Shown in pieces: positions 46,165-58,690 of a stretch of 64,000 bases of DNA. Numbering within the stretch: position 1 is the stretch's first letter; each line of letters starts with the position of its first letter. Location: contig NC_092339.1 in assembly GCF_046630445.1 (NCBI RefSeq), positions 80,375,501 through 80,439,500 of the forward strand. Direction: 5' to 3'. The notes under the pieces were generated by a model. That model saw only the letters and a program-made list of their open reading frames with translations. It had not been told where the DNA came from and did no database searches. Made by a program: the position numbers and the translations under genes. The DNA is from Rutidosis leptorrhynchoides. Its lineage: Eukaryota > Streptophyta > Magnoliopsida > Asterales > Asteraceae.

Positions 46165-49100
46165 TTAGTTAGCTGTGGTGTCGAAATTGTGATTAACTTC
46201 GTTGTCGACTTCCATCGGACCATGTATGTAATGTTTAACTCTGTGACCATTAACTTTAAATTCAATCCCATTTGAATTTATCAATTCTATCGTTCCGTAT
46301 GGGAAAACTCTTTTGACTATGAATGGTCCAGACCATCTTGATTTCAATTTTCCAGGAAATAGCTTGAATTGTGAATTGAAAAGAAGAACTCTGTCTCCTT
46401 CCTTAAATTCTTTTGAACTTCTGATTCTTTTATCATGCCATTTCTTCGTTCTTTCCTTATAGATTAACGAATTATCGTATGCTTCATGTCTTAACTCTTC
46501 TAATTCTTTTAGTTGACTTAATCGTAGACATCCGGCTTCATGTAAATCAAGATTACATGTCTTCAAAGCCCAAAATGCTTTGTGTTCAATTTCTACTGGA
46601 AGATGACATGTTTTTCCATAAACAAGTCTAAAAGGTGTGGTTCCAATTGGAGTTTTGTAGGCTGTTCTAAAAGCCCAGAGTGCATCCTCCAATTTAATGG
46701 ACCATTCCTTCGGATTTGATCCTACGGTTTTCTCTAGAATACGTTTTAAAGCTCGGTTGGTATTTTCAACTTGTCCACTTGTTTGTGGATGATATGCGGT
46801 GGAGATTTTATGAGTTACTCCATATCTTTTAAGAAGTTTCTCAAGTTGATTATTACAAAAATGAGTACCCCGATCACTTATTAAAGCTTTCGGTGTTCCA
46901 AACCTTGCAAAAAGACGTTTTAAAAAGTTGACTACAACTCGTGCATCGTTAGTTGGGAGAGCTTGTGCTTCCGCCCATTTAGATACATAATCAATGGCTA
47001 CGAGTATATATAGATTATTATGAGATTTTGGAAATGGACCCATAAAGTCAATACCCCAAAGGTCAAATACTTCACATACTTGGATGACATTTTGTGGCAT
47101 TTCATCACGTTGACTTATTTTTCCGGCTCTTTGACAAGCATCACAGGATTTGCAAAGAAGGTGTGCGTCTTTGTAAATTGTAGGCCAATAGAATCCAGCA
47201 TCATAAACTTTTCTTGCTGTTAGTTGAGGCCCATAATGCCCTCCTGTTGGTCCTGTGTGACAATGGTTTAATATTTTACTAGCTTCATCTCCAAATACAT
47301 ATCGGCGTATTATTCCATCTGGACAACTTTTAAACAAATGTGGATCTTCCCAAAAATAGTGTTTTATATCACTGAAGAATTTCTTTCATCTTTAGTACGA
47401 TAATCCTTTTTCAAAGAATCCACAAACTAAGTAGTTTGCATAGTCTGCAAACCATGGGATTTCATTACAATCTATCTTCAATAGATATTCATCAGGAAAG
47501 TTGTCTTGTATGGCCGATTCATTTAGAACTTCTAATTCGGGATTTTCAAGACGAGAAAGATGATCAGCGGCGAGATTTTCTGCTCCTCTTTTATCTCGGA
47601 TTTCAATATCAAACTCTTGAAAGAGTAAGATCCAACGGATTAATCTTGGTTTAGCATCTTGTTTTGAAAATAGGTATCTAATAGCAGAATGGTCGGTATA
47701 GACCACCTTTTTTGCTAGAACGAGATATGATCGAAATTTGTCAAAAGCAAAGACAATAGCAAGGAATTCTTTTTCAGTAGTTGTATAGTTCGTTTGTGCT
47801 CCTTGTAACGTTTTACTAGCATAATATATAGGTTGAAATCGTTTTTCAATCCTTTGTCCTAAAACGGCTCCCATTGCAAAATCACTTGCATCGCACATTA
47901 GTTCAAATGGTAGATTCTAATTTGGTGTTATCATGATCAGTGCATTAGTGAGTTTTTCTTTAAGAATATTAAAAGATTTGATACACTCATCTGAAAAGAT
48001 GAATGGAGCATCCTTTTCTAGGAGTTTATTCATAGGAGTGGCAATTTTAGAAAAATCTTTTATGAAACGTCGGTAAAAACCGGCATGCCCTAGAAAACTC
48101 CTAACTCCTCTAACATTGGTGGGATGTGGAAGTTTAGCAATTACATCTACTTTAGCTCTATCCACTTCAATTCCTTCTTTTGAAATTTTATGTCCAAGAA
48201 CGATGCCTTCTTTAACCATGAAATGGCATTTTTCTCAATTAAGTACTAGATTTGATTGTTCGCATCTAATAAGCATTCGTTCCAGATTAACTAGACATGA
48301 TTCAAATGTATCACCGAAGACTGAAAAGTCATCCATGAAAACTTCCATGCATTCTTCTATCATGTCGTGAAAAATCGCCATCATACACCTTTGAAAGGTT
48401 GCAGGGGCATTGCAAAGTCCAAATGTCATGCGTTTGTAAGCAAAAGTACCATAAGGGCACGTGAATGTGGTTTTCTCTTGATCTTCGGGTGCTATTGGAA
48501 TTTGAAAATATCCGGAAAATCCATCTAGAAAACAATAGTAACTATTTCCGGCTAATCTTTCCAACATTTGATCTATGAAAGGTAAGGGAAAGTGATCTTT
48601 TCTGGTGGCATCATTTAATTTTCTATAATCAATACATACACGCCATCCTGTTACAGTCCTAGTAGGAATAAGCTCATTTTTCTCATTTGTAATGACAGTC
48701 ATGCCACCCTTCTTAGGCACACATTGAACTGGGCTTACCCATGGACTATCAGAAATTGGATAAATTAGACCTGCATCTAGCAGTTTAATAATCTCTTTCT
48801 TAACTACATCTTGCATTTTAGGATTTAGTCTTCGTTGGCGTTGCACATACGTTTTATGACCTTCTTCCATAAGGATTTTATGTGTGCAATACGAAGGACT
48901 TATTCCTTTAATATCATGAATCTTCCATGCAATGGCTGGTTTATGAGCTTTCAACACAGAAATGAGTTGTGATTTCTCATTTTCAGTAAGAGAAGACGAT
49001 ATTATTACAGGTAATTCAGATTCACCATGTAAATAAGCGTATTCCAAATGGTTTGGAAGTGGCTTTAACTCTAATTTCGGAGGTTCTTCTATCGATGATT

Positions 49101-51768
49101 TATATCGATATCTGTCTTCTTCTTTTAGCATTTGAATTTCTTCTGTTGTTGATTCATATCCATTAGCTATAAGTGTAGCTAACATTTCAGCTTCATCAAT
49201 TGGTTCATTACCTTCTCCTAAAGAACATTCTCCTGTTCCTTGTAATTCTGGAAATTCTTCTAATAATTCTGCATGTGCATCTATAGTTTGAATATAATAA
49301 CATGTATCATCTGCAGATTGTGGTTGTTGCATTGCTCTATCAACTGAAAAGGTAACACTCTCATCCTCTATACTTAGGGTCAGTTTCTTACCGAACACGT
49401 CTATCATTGCTTTAGCCGTGTTTAAGAATGGTCTTCCTAATATGAGAGGAACTTGAGAATCTTCTTCCATGTCCAAAACAACAAAATCTACTGGAAATAC
49501 TAAAGTACCAACTTTAACTAGCATGTTCTCCATTATCCCTCTAGGATATTTTATTGATCTATCGGCTAGTTGTATGCTTATTCTGGTTGGTTTCAATTCT
49601 CCAAGGTCTAGTTTAGCGTATAGTGAATACGGCATTAGATTTATACTAGCACCTAATTCTGCCAATGCTTCTATTGAACTAAGACTACCCAGAAAACATG
49701 GAATTGTGAAACTTCCTGGATCAGATAGTTTTTCTGGTATCTTATTCAACAGCACTGCTGAACAATTAGCATTCATGGTAACAGCCGAGAGTTCTTCCAT
49801 TTTCTTTCTATTTGAGATTAGATCTTTCAAGAATTTAGCATATCTAGGCATTCCTGAAATCACATCAATGAAAGGAAGATTTACATTTATCTGTTTAAAC
49901 ATATCCAAGAATTTGGATTGCTCGGCTTCAAGTTTCTCTTTCTTCATTTTACTCGGGTAAGGAAGTGGTGGTTGGTATGGTTTAACATAAGGTTTAGCCT
50001 TAACTGTGTTATCTTCATTAACCTTTTCAACTACCGGTTCTTTTTCCTTATCTTGATCAGGTTGTGATTCTTGTGGAGTAGGAATAGCTTCATCAGAAGT
50101 TACAGGTATTTCAGGTGGTTTAAGTGTTGTACCACTTCTTGTGGTAATGGCTTTAGCTGTTTCATTCCGGGGGTTAGCATTTGTATCACTAGGTAGACTT
50201 CCCGGTTTTCTTTCACCTATTAACCTTGCTAGGTTACTTACTTCTTGTTTCAGATTTTGAATGGAAGCTTGTTGATTTCTAAATGCTTGAGCATTTTGTT
50301 CATTGGTTTGTTTTTGAGATGTGAAAAATTGAGTTTGAGTTTCAACTAGCTTCGTCATCATATCTTCTAAATTCGGCTTTTTATCATCGGTTTGTTGTGG
50401 TGGTTTGTTTTGAAAATTAGGTCTTTGCTGATTGTAAGTATTATTGGATACTTGTTGATTGCTATGACCTTGTTGGTTGTTGTATGGAATATTTCGGTTA
50501 TAATTCTGGTTTTGATTGTAAATCAGTCTTGGCTGTTGATAATTATTCTGATAATTATTTCCAGGCCTTTGGTTTATGTATGAAATATTCTCTCTTTGTT
50601 CCATTGTTAATTCAATACTGAGACAATCTTTTGTCAAATGTGGTCCTCCACACTGCTCACAACTAATTCGTATCGAGTGAATATCTTTAGTCATCTTTTC
50701 CATTCGTCTCTCCACAGCATCTATCTTTGCGGAAATGGAATCTAAGTCATGGCTAGAATCGGCTCTAGCTGCTTTAGATGATCTAACGATATCTTTTTCT
50801 TGGTGCCATTCATGTGAGTGGGAAGCAGTGTTATCAATAATTTTGTAAGCATCAGTTTCAGTTTTCTTCATAATAGAACCACCAGCTGCTATATCTATGT
50901 CTTTCCTTGTAGTGATGTCGCATCCTTGGTAGAATATTTGTACTATTTGACAGGTGTCTAAACCATGTTGCGGACATCCTCTTAATAACTTTCCATATCT
51001 AGTCCACGCCTCATATAGAGTTTCATTCGGCTTCTGTGTAAACGTAACAATTTCTGCTTGAAGTCTTATGGCTTTAGATGCAGGAAAGAATTGTTTAAGA
51101 AATTTGTCAACTAAAACATCCCATGTATCAATCGCCCCTTCAGGTAACGATTCCAACCAATCTTTGGCTTCTCCCTTTAAAGTCCAGGGAAATAACATGA
51201 GATATATCTGTTCATCCTCCACTTCTCGGATTTTAAATAGTGTGCAGATCCTATTAAAGGTACGTAGATGTTCATTTGGATCTTCCTTCGGTGCACCACT
51301 AAATTGGCATTGATTAGTCACCATGTGTAGAATTTGTCCTTTGATTTCATAATCTGGCACATTAATGTCTGGATGAGTAATTGCGTGTCCTTGGCCAGTG
51401 CGTTTAGCTCTCATTCGATCTTCCATACTTAAAGGTTCCAGATTCTCCATAATTGAATTTGTTGAATCGGAATCACTAGAGGATTCTGATTTAATGGTTC
51501 GTTCCTCAACAATCTCTGTTTGAATGATTGGTGGTTCCGGAGGAAAGTTTAATGGTTCAGGATCTACGAATCGTTCCTGAATATTCTCCGGATTCTCAAT
51601 TGTGATGTCGGTTTCAAAAAATGGATTATCGGAAATTTGAACTGAAGTACTTGGTCGACTGGATGACGATTCTAAAGAAAAATCAACGGCGGTTATATTT
51701 GCTAAATGTCTTGATCTAGTTACAGGTGGTGAACGTACAAAAGGTGGTGAGCGTCTTGCTCGGTGCAT
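46165..51768 (-). pseudogene. Athila gag-pol polyprotein
   Basis: One frame of 1,867 codons from ATG 51768 (MHRARRSPPFVRS), broken only by in-frame stops at 48237-48235, 47919-47917 and two between 47394 and 47386; I see no frameshift. Order: gag (LTMVTNQCQFSGAP-like region, EAWTRYGKLLRGCPQHGL), a knuckle CEQCGGPHLTKDC (about 50665), a Gln/Asn-rich linker, protease (ALAELGASINLMPYSLY near 49660), RT (CIDYRKLNDATRKDHFPLP, catalytic VFMDDFSVFG near 48325), RNase H ([22 protein letters not shown]), integrase HHCC ([17 protein letters not shown]) and DDE ([31 protein letters not shown]). The protease has Glu where the catalytic Asp belongs. Confidence 0.95.
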
Positions 51769-53144
51769 TCACTGAATATCCTATTAGTTTTTAAAAGGAA
51801 AGAAAAATTATAATAAGTTATCCAATCAATAGACTTTTCTGATTTTGCCCACGTTTCGAATAGCCAAAAGATGCAGCAGAGGGGCAGGATTCATTTGGTC
51901 TCAATATAATTGAGGACTGTTTGGCTCCAATAACCCGGTCCACGTACAAATCCAACTATTACTACGAACCAGAAAATTTTTATGTCTATCAATTTTACCA
52001 CTTAAAATAAATTTCCGTAATTTTAAGAAATTTAGATAAGAAGTAGAATAAAAATCTATGTCCTAAAACTAGAATAGCGAGAAATAAGAAAGAAAAAGAG
52101 TTCGTCGGAAAAAGATCGAAAAAGAAAAATGGTTGAAAAATAAAAGGTGACGGAAAAATAAAAGAAACTTATAAAACTTAAAAACACTTGACTAACCTAA
52201 CCTTATTACTACAACTAACTTAAAATTATAATCGCAAATTGAGATTACTAATTGGAATGATAATTGATACATAGGTAAAAGTCGTCTAAAAATATTAAAG
52301 CTTACAGAAAAAACTAAATCCCAAATGGAAATAACTTAAAAAGAAACTAAAACTTAAAAAGGCGTCGCAAAGTTCTAAAGTACCTAAATCTTAGTCTAAA
52401 GAAAAAGCACTTAAGAGATTTTACGGCAAAGCCTAAAAATCTAGAAGTAAAAATAACTATGGCAAAAACTAAGTTTAAAACTAAGTATGAGCTAAAAATA
52501 CAAATATTACGCTAAAACGATTAAAAAGGGACAAAATATAAAAATATACAAAAAGTTGTAAAAATTACAATTTTTATAAAAATATTATTTTTTATATTAA
52601 TTATTTTTTAAAACTATTAATTTTACAATTTAATTAAACTTAATAAACTAAAATATAAATTAAATAAAACTTAAATTAAAATAAAACTAATTATAATAAT
52701 AATAATAATTAGGGTTAATAATAATTATAATTAATAATTATCCGTAATAAATGCAGTTTAGGGTTTCTGTCGCGTGTCAGAATTACTCCGCGAGTCGCGG
52801 TATTCAATGCAGCAAACCCCGCGAGTCGCGGGGTTCCAAAATTCAACTCTGGAGCAGTTTGAAATTTTACGCTTTTTTTTTTTTTTTTTTTTTTCTGTTT
52901 TATATTTTTTTCTGTTTTTATATAAATAAAAGATATTTAAATAAAACTTATATTTTTATAAACTTAAAATAAAAATAAAGAAACTTATAAAACTTTTAAC
53001 AAACTCTTAAAAATATATAAATTTTTGTTTTTCTTTCTATATTTTCGAATATTTAAAACGTATTTTTATGAAAACGAAATTTAATAAAAGTAAACTAAAA
53101 ATATTTTTTTTTTTTATATTAGCGTTGCTTCCGGCGTTTAAGAG
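51769..53144 (-). other. Athila 5' untranslated leader
   Basis: About 1.4 kb, very A-rich on the plus strand, non-coding, between primer site and gag. It contains a third palindrome pair at 52786-52833. Confidence 0.8.
52786..52833 (-). promoter_or_regulatory. Palindrome pair in the Athila leader
   Basis: CTCCGCGAGTCGCGG (52786-52800), 16-nt gap, CCCCGCGAGTCGCGGGG (52817-52833, 8+1+8). Compared with the LTR copy the second base pair is C:G instead of T:A, so symmetry is kept. No TATA box lies at the expected distance. Confidence 0.6.
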
Positions 53145-53165
53145 CTCCCCGGCAGCGGCGCCAAA
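53145..53165 (-). other. Athila primer-binding site
   Basis: On the minus strand TTGGCGCCGCTGCCGGGG follows the LTR end after a short spacer; Athila-group elements use a site of this form (Asp/Glu-type tRNA). Confidence 0.9.
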
Positions 53166-53171
53166 AATACT

Positions 53172-55183
53172 TGATGTCGTGCGAGGTATACATAAAATAG
53201 CTATTAATTTTTTTACAAGGAAATACTATTAAATACGATACATTTTTACACAAGATATTTATTTATTTAGAGAATGGATATACTTAAACCTTGCTACAAC
53301 ACTTATAGGCAGTGTACCTAATCGTTCAGTAGTGTAGTTTTTAGTAAGTCCGGTTCGTTCCATAGGAAATCTTTTTAAACAAAGCTTAACGCTATATTAG
53401 TTTACTTTTATAAAAATACAAATATATATATAAGTAATATTATTATTATAAAGGGGGATTTTTACCGTTTAATGACCGGTTTGTCGATTTTAAAACTTTA
53501 GTCGCAGTTAAAACCAAATGTAAAATATTAAAAATAAATACAAGACTTAAATTAAAGCGTAAAGTAAATAACGATAATGAAATTGCGAATAATAAAAGTG
53601 CGATAAAATAAACTTGCGATAATTAAAAAGTACGATAATTAAAAGTGCAATTAAATACAATAACAATAAATAAAAATGCGATAATTAGAAGTGAAATTAA
53701 ATATAAAATAAAGGAAATTAAATATGAAATAAAAGAATTATTCTTATTTAAACTTCCGTAATCATGATGTTTGACGTGTTGATTTTAGTTTTATGCCCAT
53801 GGGTTAATTGTCCTTTGTCCTGGATTATTTAATATGTCCGTCTGATTTTTGTCCATAACAGTCCATCAGTCATAAATATAAAGTGCGAGTGTCCTCGTCA
53901 AATTATCCTTATACCCGAAGTTAAATATTCCAACTAATTGGGGACTTAAACTGTAACAAGATTTTAATACTTTGTTTAATAATTACACCAGGATGTCGAC
54001 TGAGTGTAACCCAAGGTTTTAATATTTTGTTATCAATTATACCAAGTGTCCTTGTACATAATTTCACCCCTGTTTTAATTATTCTAGTGGCTATTAATCC
54101 ATTCCCGTGTCCGGTTAAATGAACGATTATTCATACATATAAATACCCCGCCCATCGTGTCCGATCGAGTGTATATGGTAATTTATAGGGACGCCCAATT
54201 GTAAATCTTTATATTAACATTAACAAACTATCATTTAGTTAAACAAATATAAAGCCCATTAATAGCCCATAGTCTAATTTCCACAAGTGTCGTTCTTTTG
54301 TCCAAACCCCAATTATGGTACAAAGCCCAATTACCCAATTTTAGTAATTAGCCCAACATCATGATTACTTCGGATTAAATAAGCATAATAATAACTTAGC
54401 TACGAGACATTAATGTAAAAAGGTTGAACATAACTTACAATGATTAAAAATAGCGTAGCGTTACACGGACAGAATTTCGACTTACACCCTTACAATATTC
54501 GCTAACATACCCTTATTATTAGGATTAAAATTAAAATTAAAATTAAAATATAAATTATATATATATATTTTACGTATATATGAGAGAAGAGAAAGATAGA
54601 TGGATATATGATGATTTTTGCGATCAGAATTCGTTTGCTTTTATAGGGATTTTCAAAACTTGGGGCTCCGCGACTCGCAACCCTTTTGGCCTTCAAACTC
54701 CGCGAGTCGCGGAGTTTGCTTTTACAGCTCACACGAGTTTGGCTCTTTGTTTACCGACGGTTTTATAAATAAATATAATATATTAAATAATTATAAGAAT
54801 TATTTAAATATTATATTATATTTATGTGCATAGTTGACTTGTAATTTTTAGTCCGTTGCGTTGAGCGTTGAGAGTTGACTCATGTCCCGGTTCCGGATTT
54901 TCGAACGTCCTTGCGTACAATTTTATATTTTGTACTTTGCGTTTTGAATCTTGTACTCTTGTAATTTCGAGACGTTTCTTATCAATAATTGGAACTTCTT
55001 TGATTGTCTTTTGTACTTTTGAGCTTTTTGGTCGTTTGCGTCTTCAATTCGTCGAATCTGTCTTTTGTCTTCACCTTTTATTATTTAAACGAATATCACT
55101 TGTAAATAGAACAATTGCAACTAAAAGCTTGTCTTTCTTGAGGAATAATGCTATGAAATATATGTTCGTTTTTAGCATTATCA
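53172..55183 (-). mobile_element. Athila 5' LTR
   Basis: 2012 bp, same length as the 3' LTR and followed (on the minus strand) by the primer site. Confidence 0.96.
54638..54714 (-). promoter_or_regulatory. Athila 5' LTR core promoter with paired CpG palindromes
   Basis: Same layout as in the 3' LTR: distal palindrome 54714-54698 intact, proximal one at 54680-54666 with two GG-to-AA type changes that break it, TATAAAAG at 54645-54638. Confidence 0.75.
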
Positions 55184-55188
55184 GTGCC

Positions 55189-56158
55189 CTTCTTTACCAC
55201 AATTGAAACAAGTAAATTTGGGTGTGGAAGGTGAGTTGGGGCAATCACGAGAGATGTGACCTTTTTGCCCACAAGTATAGCAAGTGGGTACATGACCACC
55301 GGAGCCACCTTTCTTCACACTGTTAACATTTTCGGAGCCCTTCTTGTTCCTTTTGTTGGAAAAGCTCGATTGACTCGAATTCTCGAACTTCCTCTTTCCA
55401 AAAGTAAAACTATTCTTTCTCAACACAAGCGCTTCAAAACCCTTCGCCATATTGAACAATTCATCAAACCTCTTCACCACGTTCACACTAATTTTCTCTT
55501 GATAATTATCATTCAAGATCCTATAAAAATCTTCCTTCAACATCTTATCGTTCCCGACATACTCCGGACAAAATTGGGTCTTGGACAAAAACACGAATTT
55601 GAGAGTGTTCAAATCCATCGACCCTTGCCTCAAGGAATGTAACTCGTCCTTAAGCCTAGTTAGATCGGCCGAAGTTCGGTACTCATCGAAAAACTCTACC
55701 TTGAATTCATCCCAAGTAAAATCCATGCATTGTTCTTCACCATAAACTTGGATTTTCGCATCCCACCATAGCTTGGCGTCACCCCTTAACATGCTACAAC
55801 CATACCTTGTCTTCTTATCAAGAGGACATTCACAAGTATGGGAAGCCCCCTCCATATCGGAGATCCATCGGGCACTCTTGAGAGGGTCTCGTTCACCTTT
55901 AAAGGTGGGAGGTTGAGAATCCTTAAAATTCTTATAAAAGAAGTCCCGTCTCCCCACATTATCCTCTTGATGAACGGCCTTCACTTGCTCCTTAACTACA
56001 TTGACTAATTGCTCGTCAATCGTATCTAGAAACATTTTCTTAACATCCTCGAGGAACTCCGCCTTTTGACGTTTAAAGATGGCCTCAACTTTGGCCGTGA
56101 ACTCAACGTCCTCACTCGTACCCCCATTTTCGGTGTCGTGTCCGTTTCTCATCTTCAT
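55189..56158 (-). pseudogene. Inner chromovirus gag, 5' part
   Basis: Starts at ATG 56158 (MKMRNGHDTENGG). Contains the gypsy gag signature (PPTFKGERDPLKSARWISDMEG, LRGDAKLWWD, FFDEYRTSADL) and one complete zinc knuckle (CYTCGQKGHISRDC); the second knuckle (CFNCGKEGH) is cut by the Athila insertion and finishes at 38276. The frame is open throughout. Confidence 0.92.
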
Positions 56159-56534
56159 TCTATAATACGGAAAAGATTAAACAACGAACGAAACAAAAGG
56201 ACATAACACGTATGCATATACGTATACCCCACACTACTCCATCTTACTCAACAATCGTCGTACATTACTTGTTTGACACGATTTGCACCCGTAACAATGG
56301 TAGCTAATCATTGTTACGCGAACACATTGCATTAACTCGCTAGTACAACATCCATCTCGCTTGATGATTGCTAAACACAACACAATTCAATTAGCACGAG
56401 GTTAGTTCACATAAACCAAAGTACTAACAATTCCCGAATTGACCCAAAGTCCTACCAGTCCCGCATAAAAGTGCATACACAATAAAGTCTAAGTCTAGGC
56501 ACCTATCTCAAGTCGCCTAAATCCCTTAGACCAT

Positions 56535-56546
56535 GCTCTGATACCA
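56535..56546 (-). other. Primer-binding site of the inner chromovirus
   Basis: TGGTATCAGAGC on the minus strand, two bases after the LTR end. Confidence 0.9.
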
Positions 56547-56548
56547 CT

Positions 56549-58688
56549 TGAAACAACCCAACCCGTACTCCGTACGATAAATTTTTTTTTTTAAATGATA
56601 CACATTTACGCGCCAATTAAATATGTACACCATTTCACACGCTTCATTAAAAACATACTACGAGTTTAATGTTTACAAAAAGACACGAAAGCCATTAACG
56701 AATGTGATACAAGTTTGACCAATTACAAATGATAGTTTATAATCCAAATGACCCCTTAAGCATGGTTTGGGACTAAACTACCCAAAACGTAGGTCAACTT
56801 CCAAAAGCTTCATCATAACATCAACAAGGACACCTAGTGCCCAATAACCCCCTTGCCCTTGTCCACACCTGTATCTAAAAAGATAAACAATGAGAGGGGT
56901 AAGCTAATGCTCAGTGAATGCAATAATTATACATACACATATATAATACATCTACTTGCAAACACTTACACAACACCGTACACAAGCTAGCAATTCGACA
57001 ACCATGCAAAACATTATGCATATACCAATGACCGCAATTCACATTGAGCTAGCAATAACAAAAGCATATAGTTCATATTTAAGTATGCTAATGCACAATT
57101 CATACAACCATGGTTAACCAATCGTAAAAGGAATGGTACTCTAATTTCCCATTGGTGTTCATAACAACCGTTAGTGCACAACACATATATCACTAACCCT
57201 TGGATAACACATATCCGTTTATAAAATCGTTAGTGTACAACGCATATAACACTAAATCGGACAACACATATCCATTCATACATCATTAGTTTACAACACA
57301 TATAATCACTAAATTGGACAACATATATCCATTCTTAAAACCGTTAGCGTACAACGCATATATCACTAACTTGGACAACACATATCCATTTCTACAAGTA
57401 AACACATCATATATGTACATGTATACTTATTCCACTCACCTTGTCACAAGGATGATGATTATGTACGTCCGAGCTTTAATGCAATGTACCTAAATCATTA
57501 AGTGCACATTCAATTTCACAACTAGTGGGATTAACCACAATACTCCCACTTGAGCATTTAATGACCCAATTTGCATTAAATGACTCAACTACTCACAACC
57601 GCCCATAAATGGCCAAGACTCGACTTTAGTCACTAAGACTAGTGAATTAAAGTCCATTAACTTCAATTAACACAAAACTTAGGGTAATCCATACCCATTT
57701 TATCTAATTAGGTCAACTAGTACATTTTGACCCATTTTATATTACTTAGACTCACAATCAAGTCAAACTTACCCATTAACACTTCTTCCATAAATCCAAA
57801 AGTGTATTAGTGACTAGCAATACTATTTGACACTTACAACCTCAAATCATAAGACCAAAACCCTAGTTTGTAGCCATTAGGGTTTCATTACAACAACATA
57901 ACCCAAATTTACCCATTTTACCCTCAAATGGGTCATACAAGTCTCTAGTAACCAAAACCCTAGCCATTAATCAATTAAAACTTAAAACATAGAGTTGGAA
58001 CTTACCGAGACTATCAACGCGTAGCTAGAAATAAGAGGAACAACTTTAATTCTTGCTCCAAAGATCAACCCTCAATCCTTCACTCTCAAATCTCATTTTA
58101 AATCTAAATGGGTGTTGAGTTTTGGGAGAGAAAATAGAAAGAAAATGGAAAAGAAATTAAATGAAATGGGTGTGTGGTTGGGATTTAATGCTCCCATCAG
58201 ATTTATACACCAAATTACCAATTTCCCCCTTGAAGTCATTTAATTTGAGTTAAAACCGGATTCTGTCCAGCAGGACTACCGTGGCGCGGCCCATTTGTCG
58301 CGGCGCGACATTCAACATGAAAATTGACCCTTCTTAACTCAACTTCTGATCTGGAAATGCTTGCAATGCCGTGGCGCGGACCCATTTGTCACGGCGCGGC
58401 ATAAGACTGCATCTAAACAGTTCGACCATCATAAACAAGTTTCGACATAATTTAATTTGTACATTCCAAACCCGCTTCCTATTTTCACCTAGTCTTCAAT
58501 AATAGTCTCACAAGAATTAACGCTAACTAAACCCGCGTATAGACTTGCATATGCACACATTATCAAGTATACGTTTATATATATCTATACGTATATTCAT
58601 ACATTTACACATAAGCTAGCGAGTTATAAACGTATAAATGATCAAGTATGTACCTTTCAATACGTACGGGAAAAAACAGGATGTTACA
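56549..58688 (-). mobile_element. 5' LTR of the inner chromovirus
   Basis: Partner of 32713-34847. The distal palindrome TGTCGCGGCGCGACA (58296-58310, 7+1+7) is intact in this copy and damaged in the other. Confidence 0.92.
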
Positions 58689-58690
58689 TA

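Larger units (their letters stand above)
38277..55183 (-). mobile_element. Athila-type Ty3/gypsy retrotransposon, complete insertion
   Basis: Bounded by GTGCC at 38272-38276 and GTGCC at 55184-55188, a perfect 5-bp target duplication inside the chromovirus gag zinc knuckle. Two 2012-bp LTRs, an Athila-type primer site, gag-pol in one frame, then two downstream ORFs. Total 16,907 bp, the youngest of the three nested elements. Confidence 0.97.
32713..58688 (-). mobile_element. Inner chromovirus (Tekay/Del-like Ty3/gypsy), split by Athila
   Basis: Two LTRs (32713-34847 and 56549-58688), primer site, gag, then pro-RT-RNaseH-IN with a C-terminal chromodomain-like region, all on the minus strand. 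Flanks GAAGA (32708-32712) and TAAGA (58689-58693) are a 5-bp target duplication with one mismatch, inside the outer gag. Without the nested Athila it would be about 9.1 kb. Confidence 0.93.
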
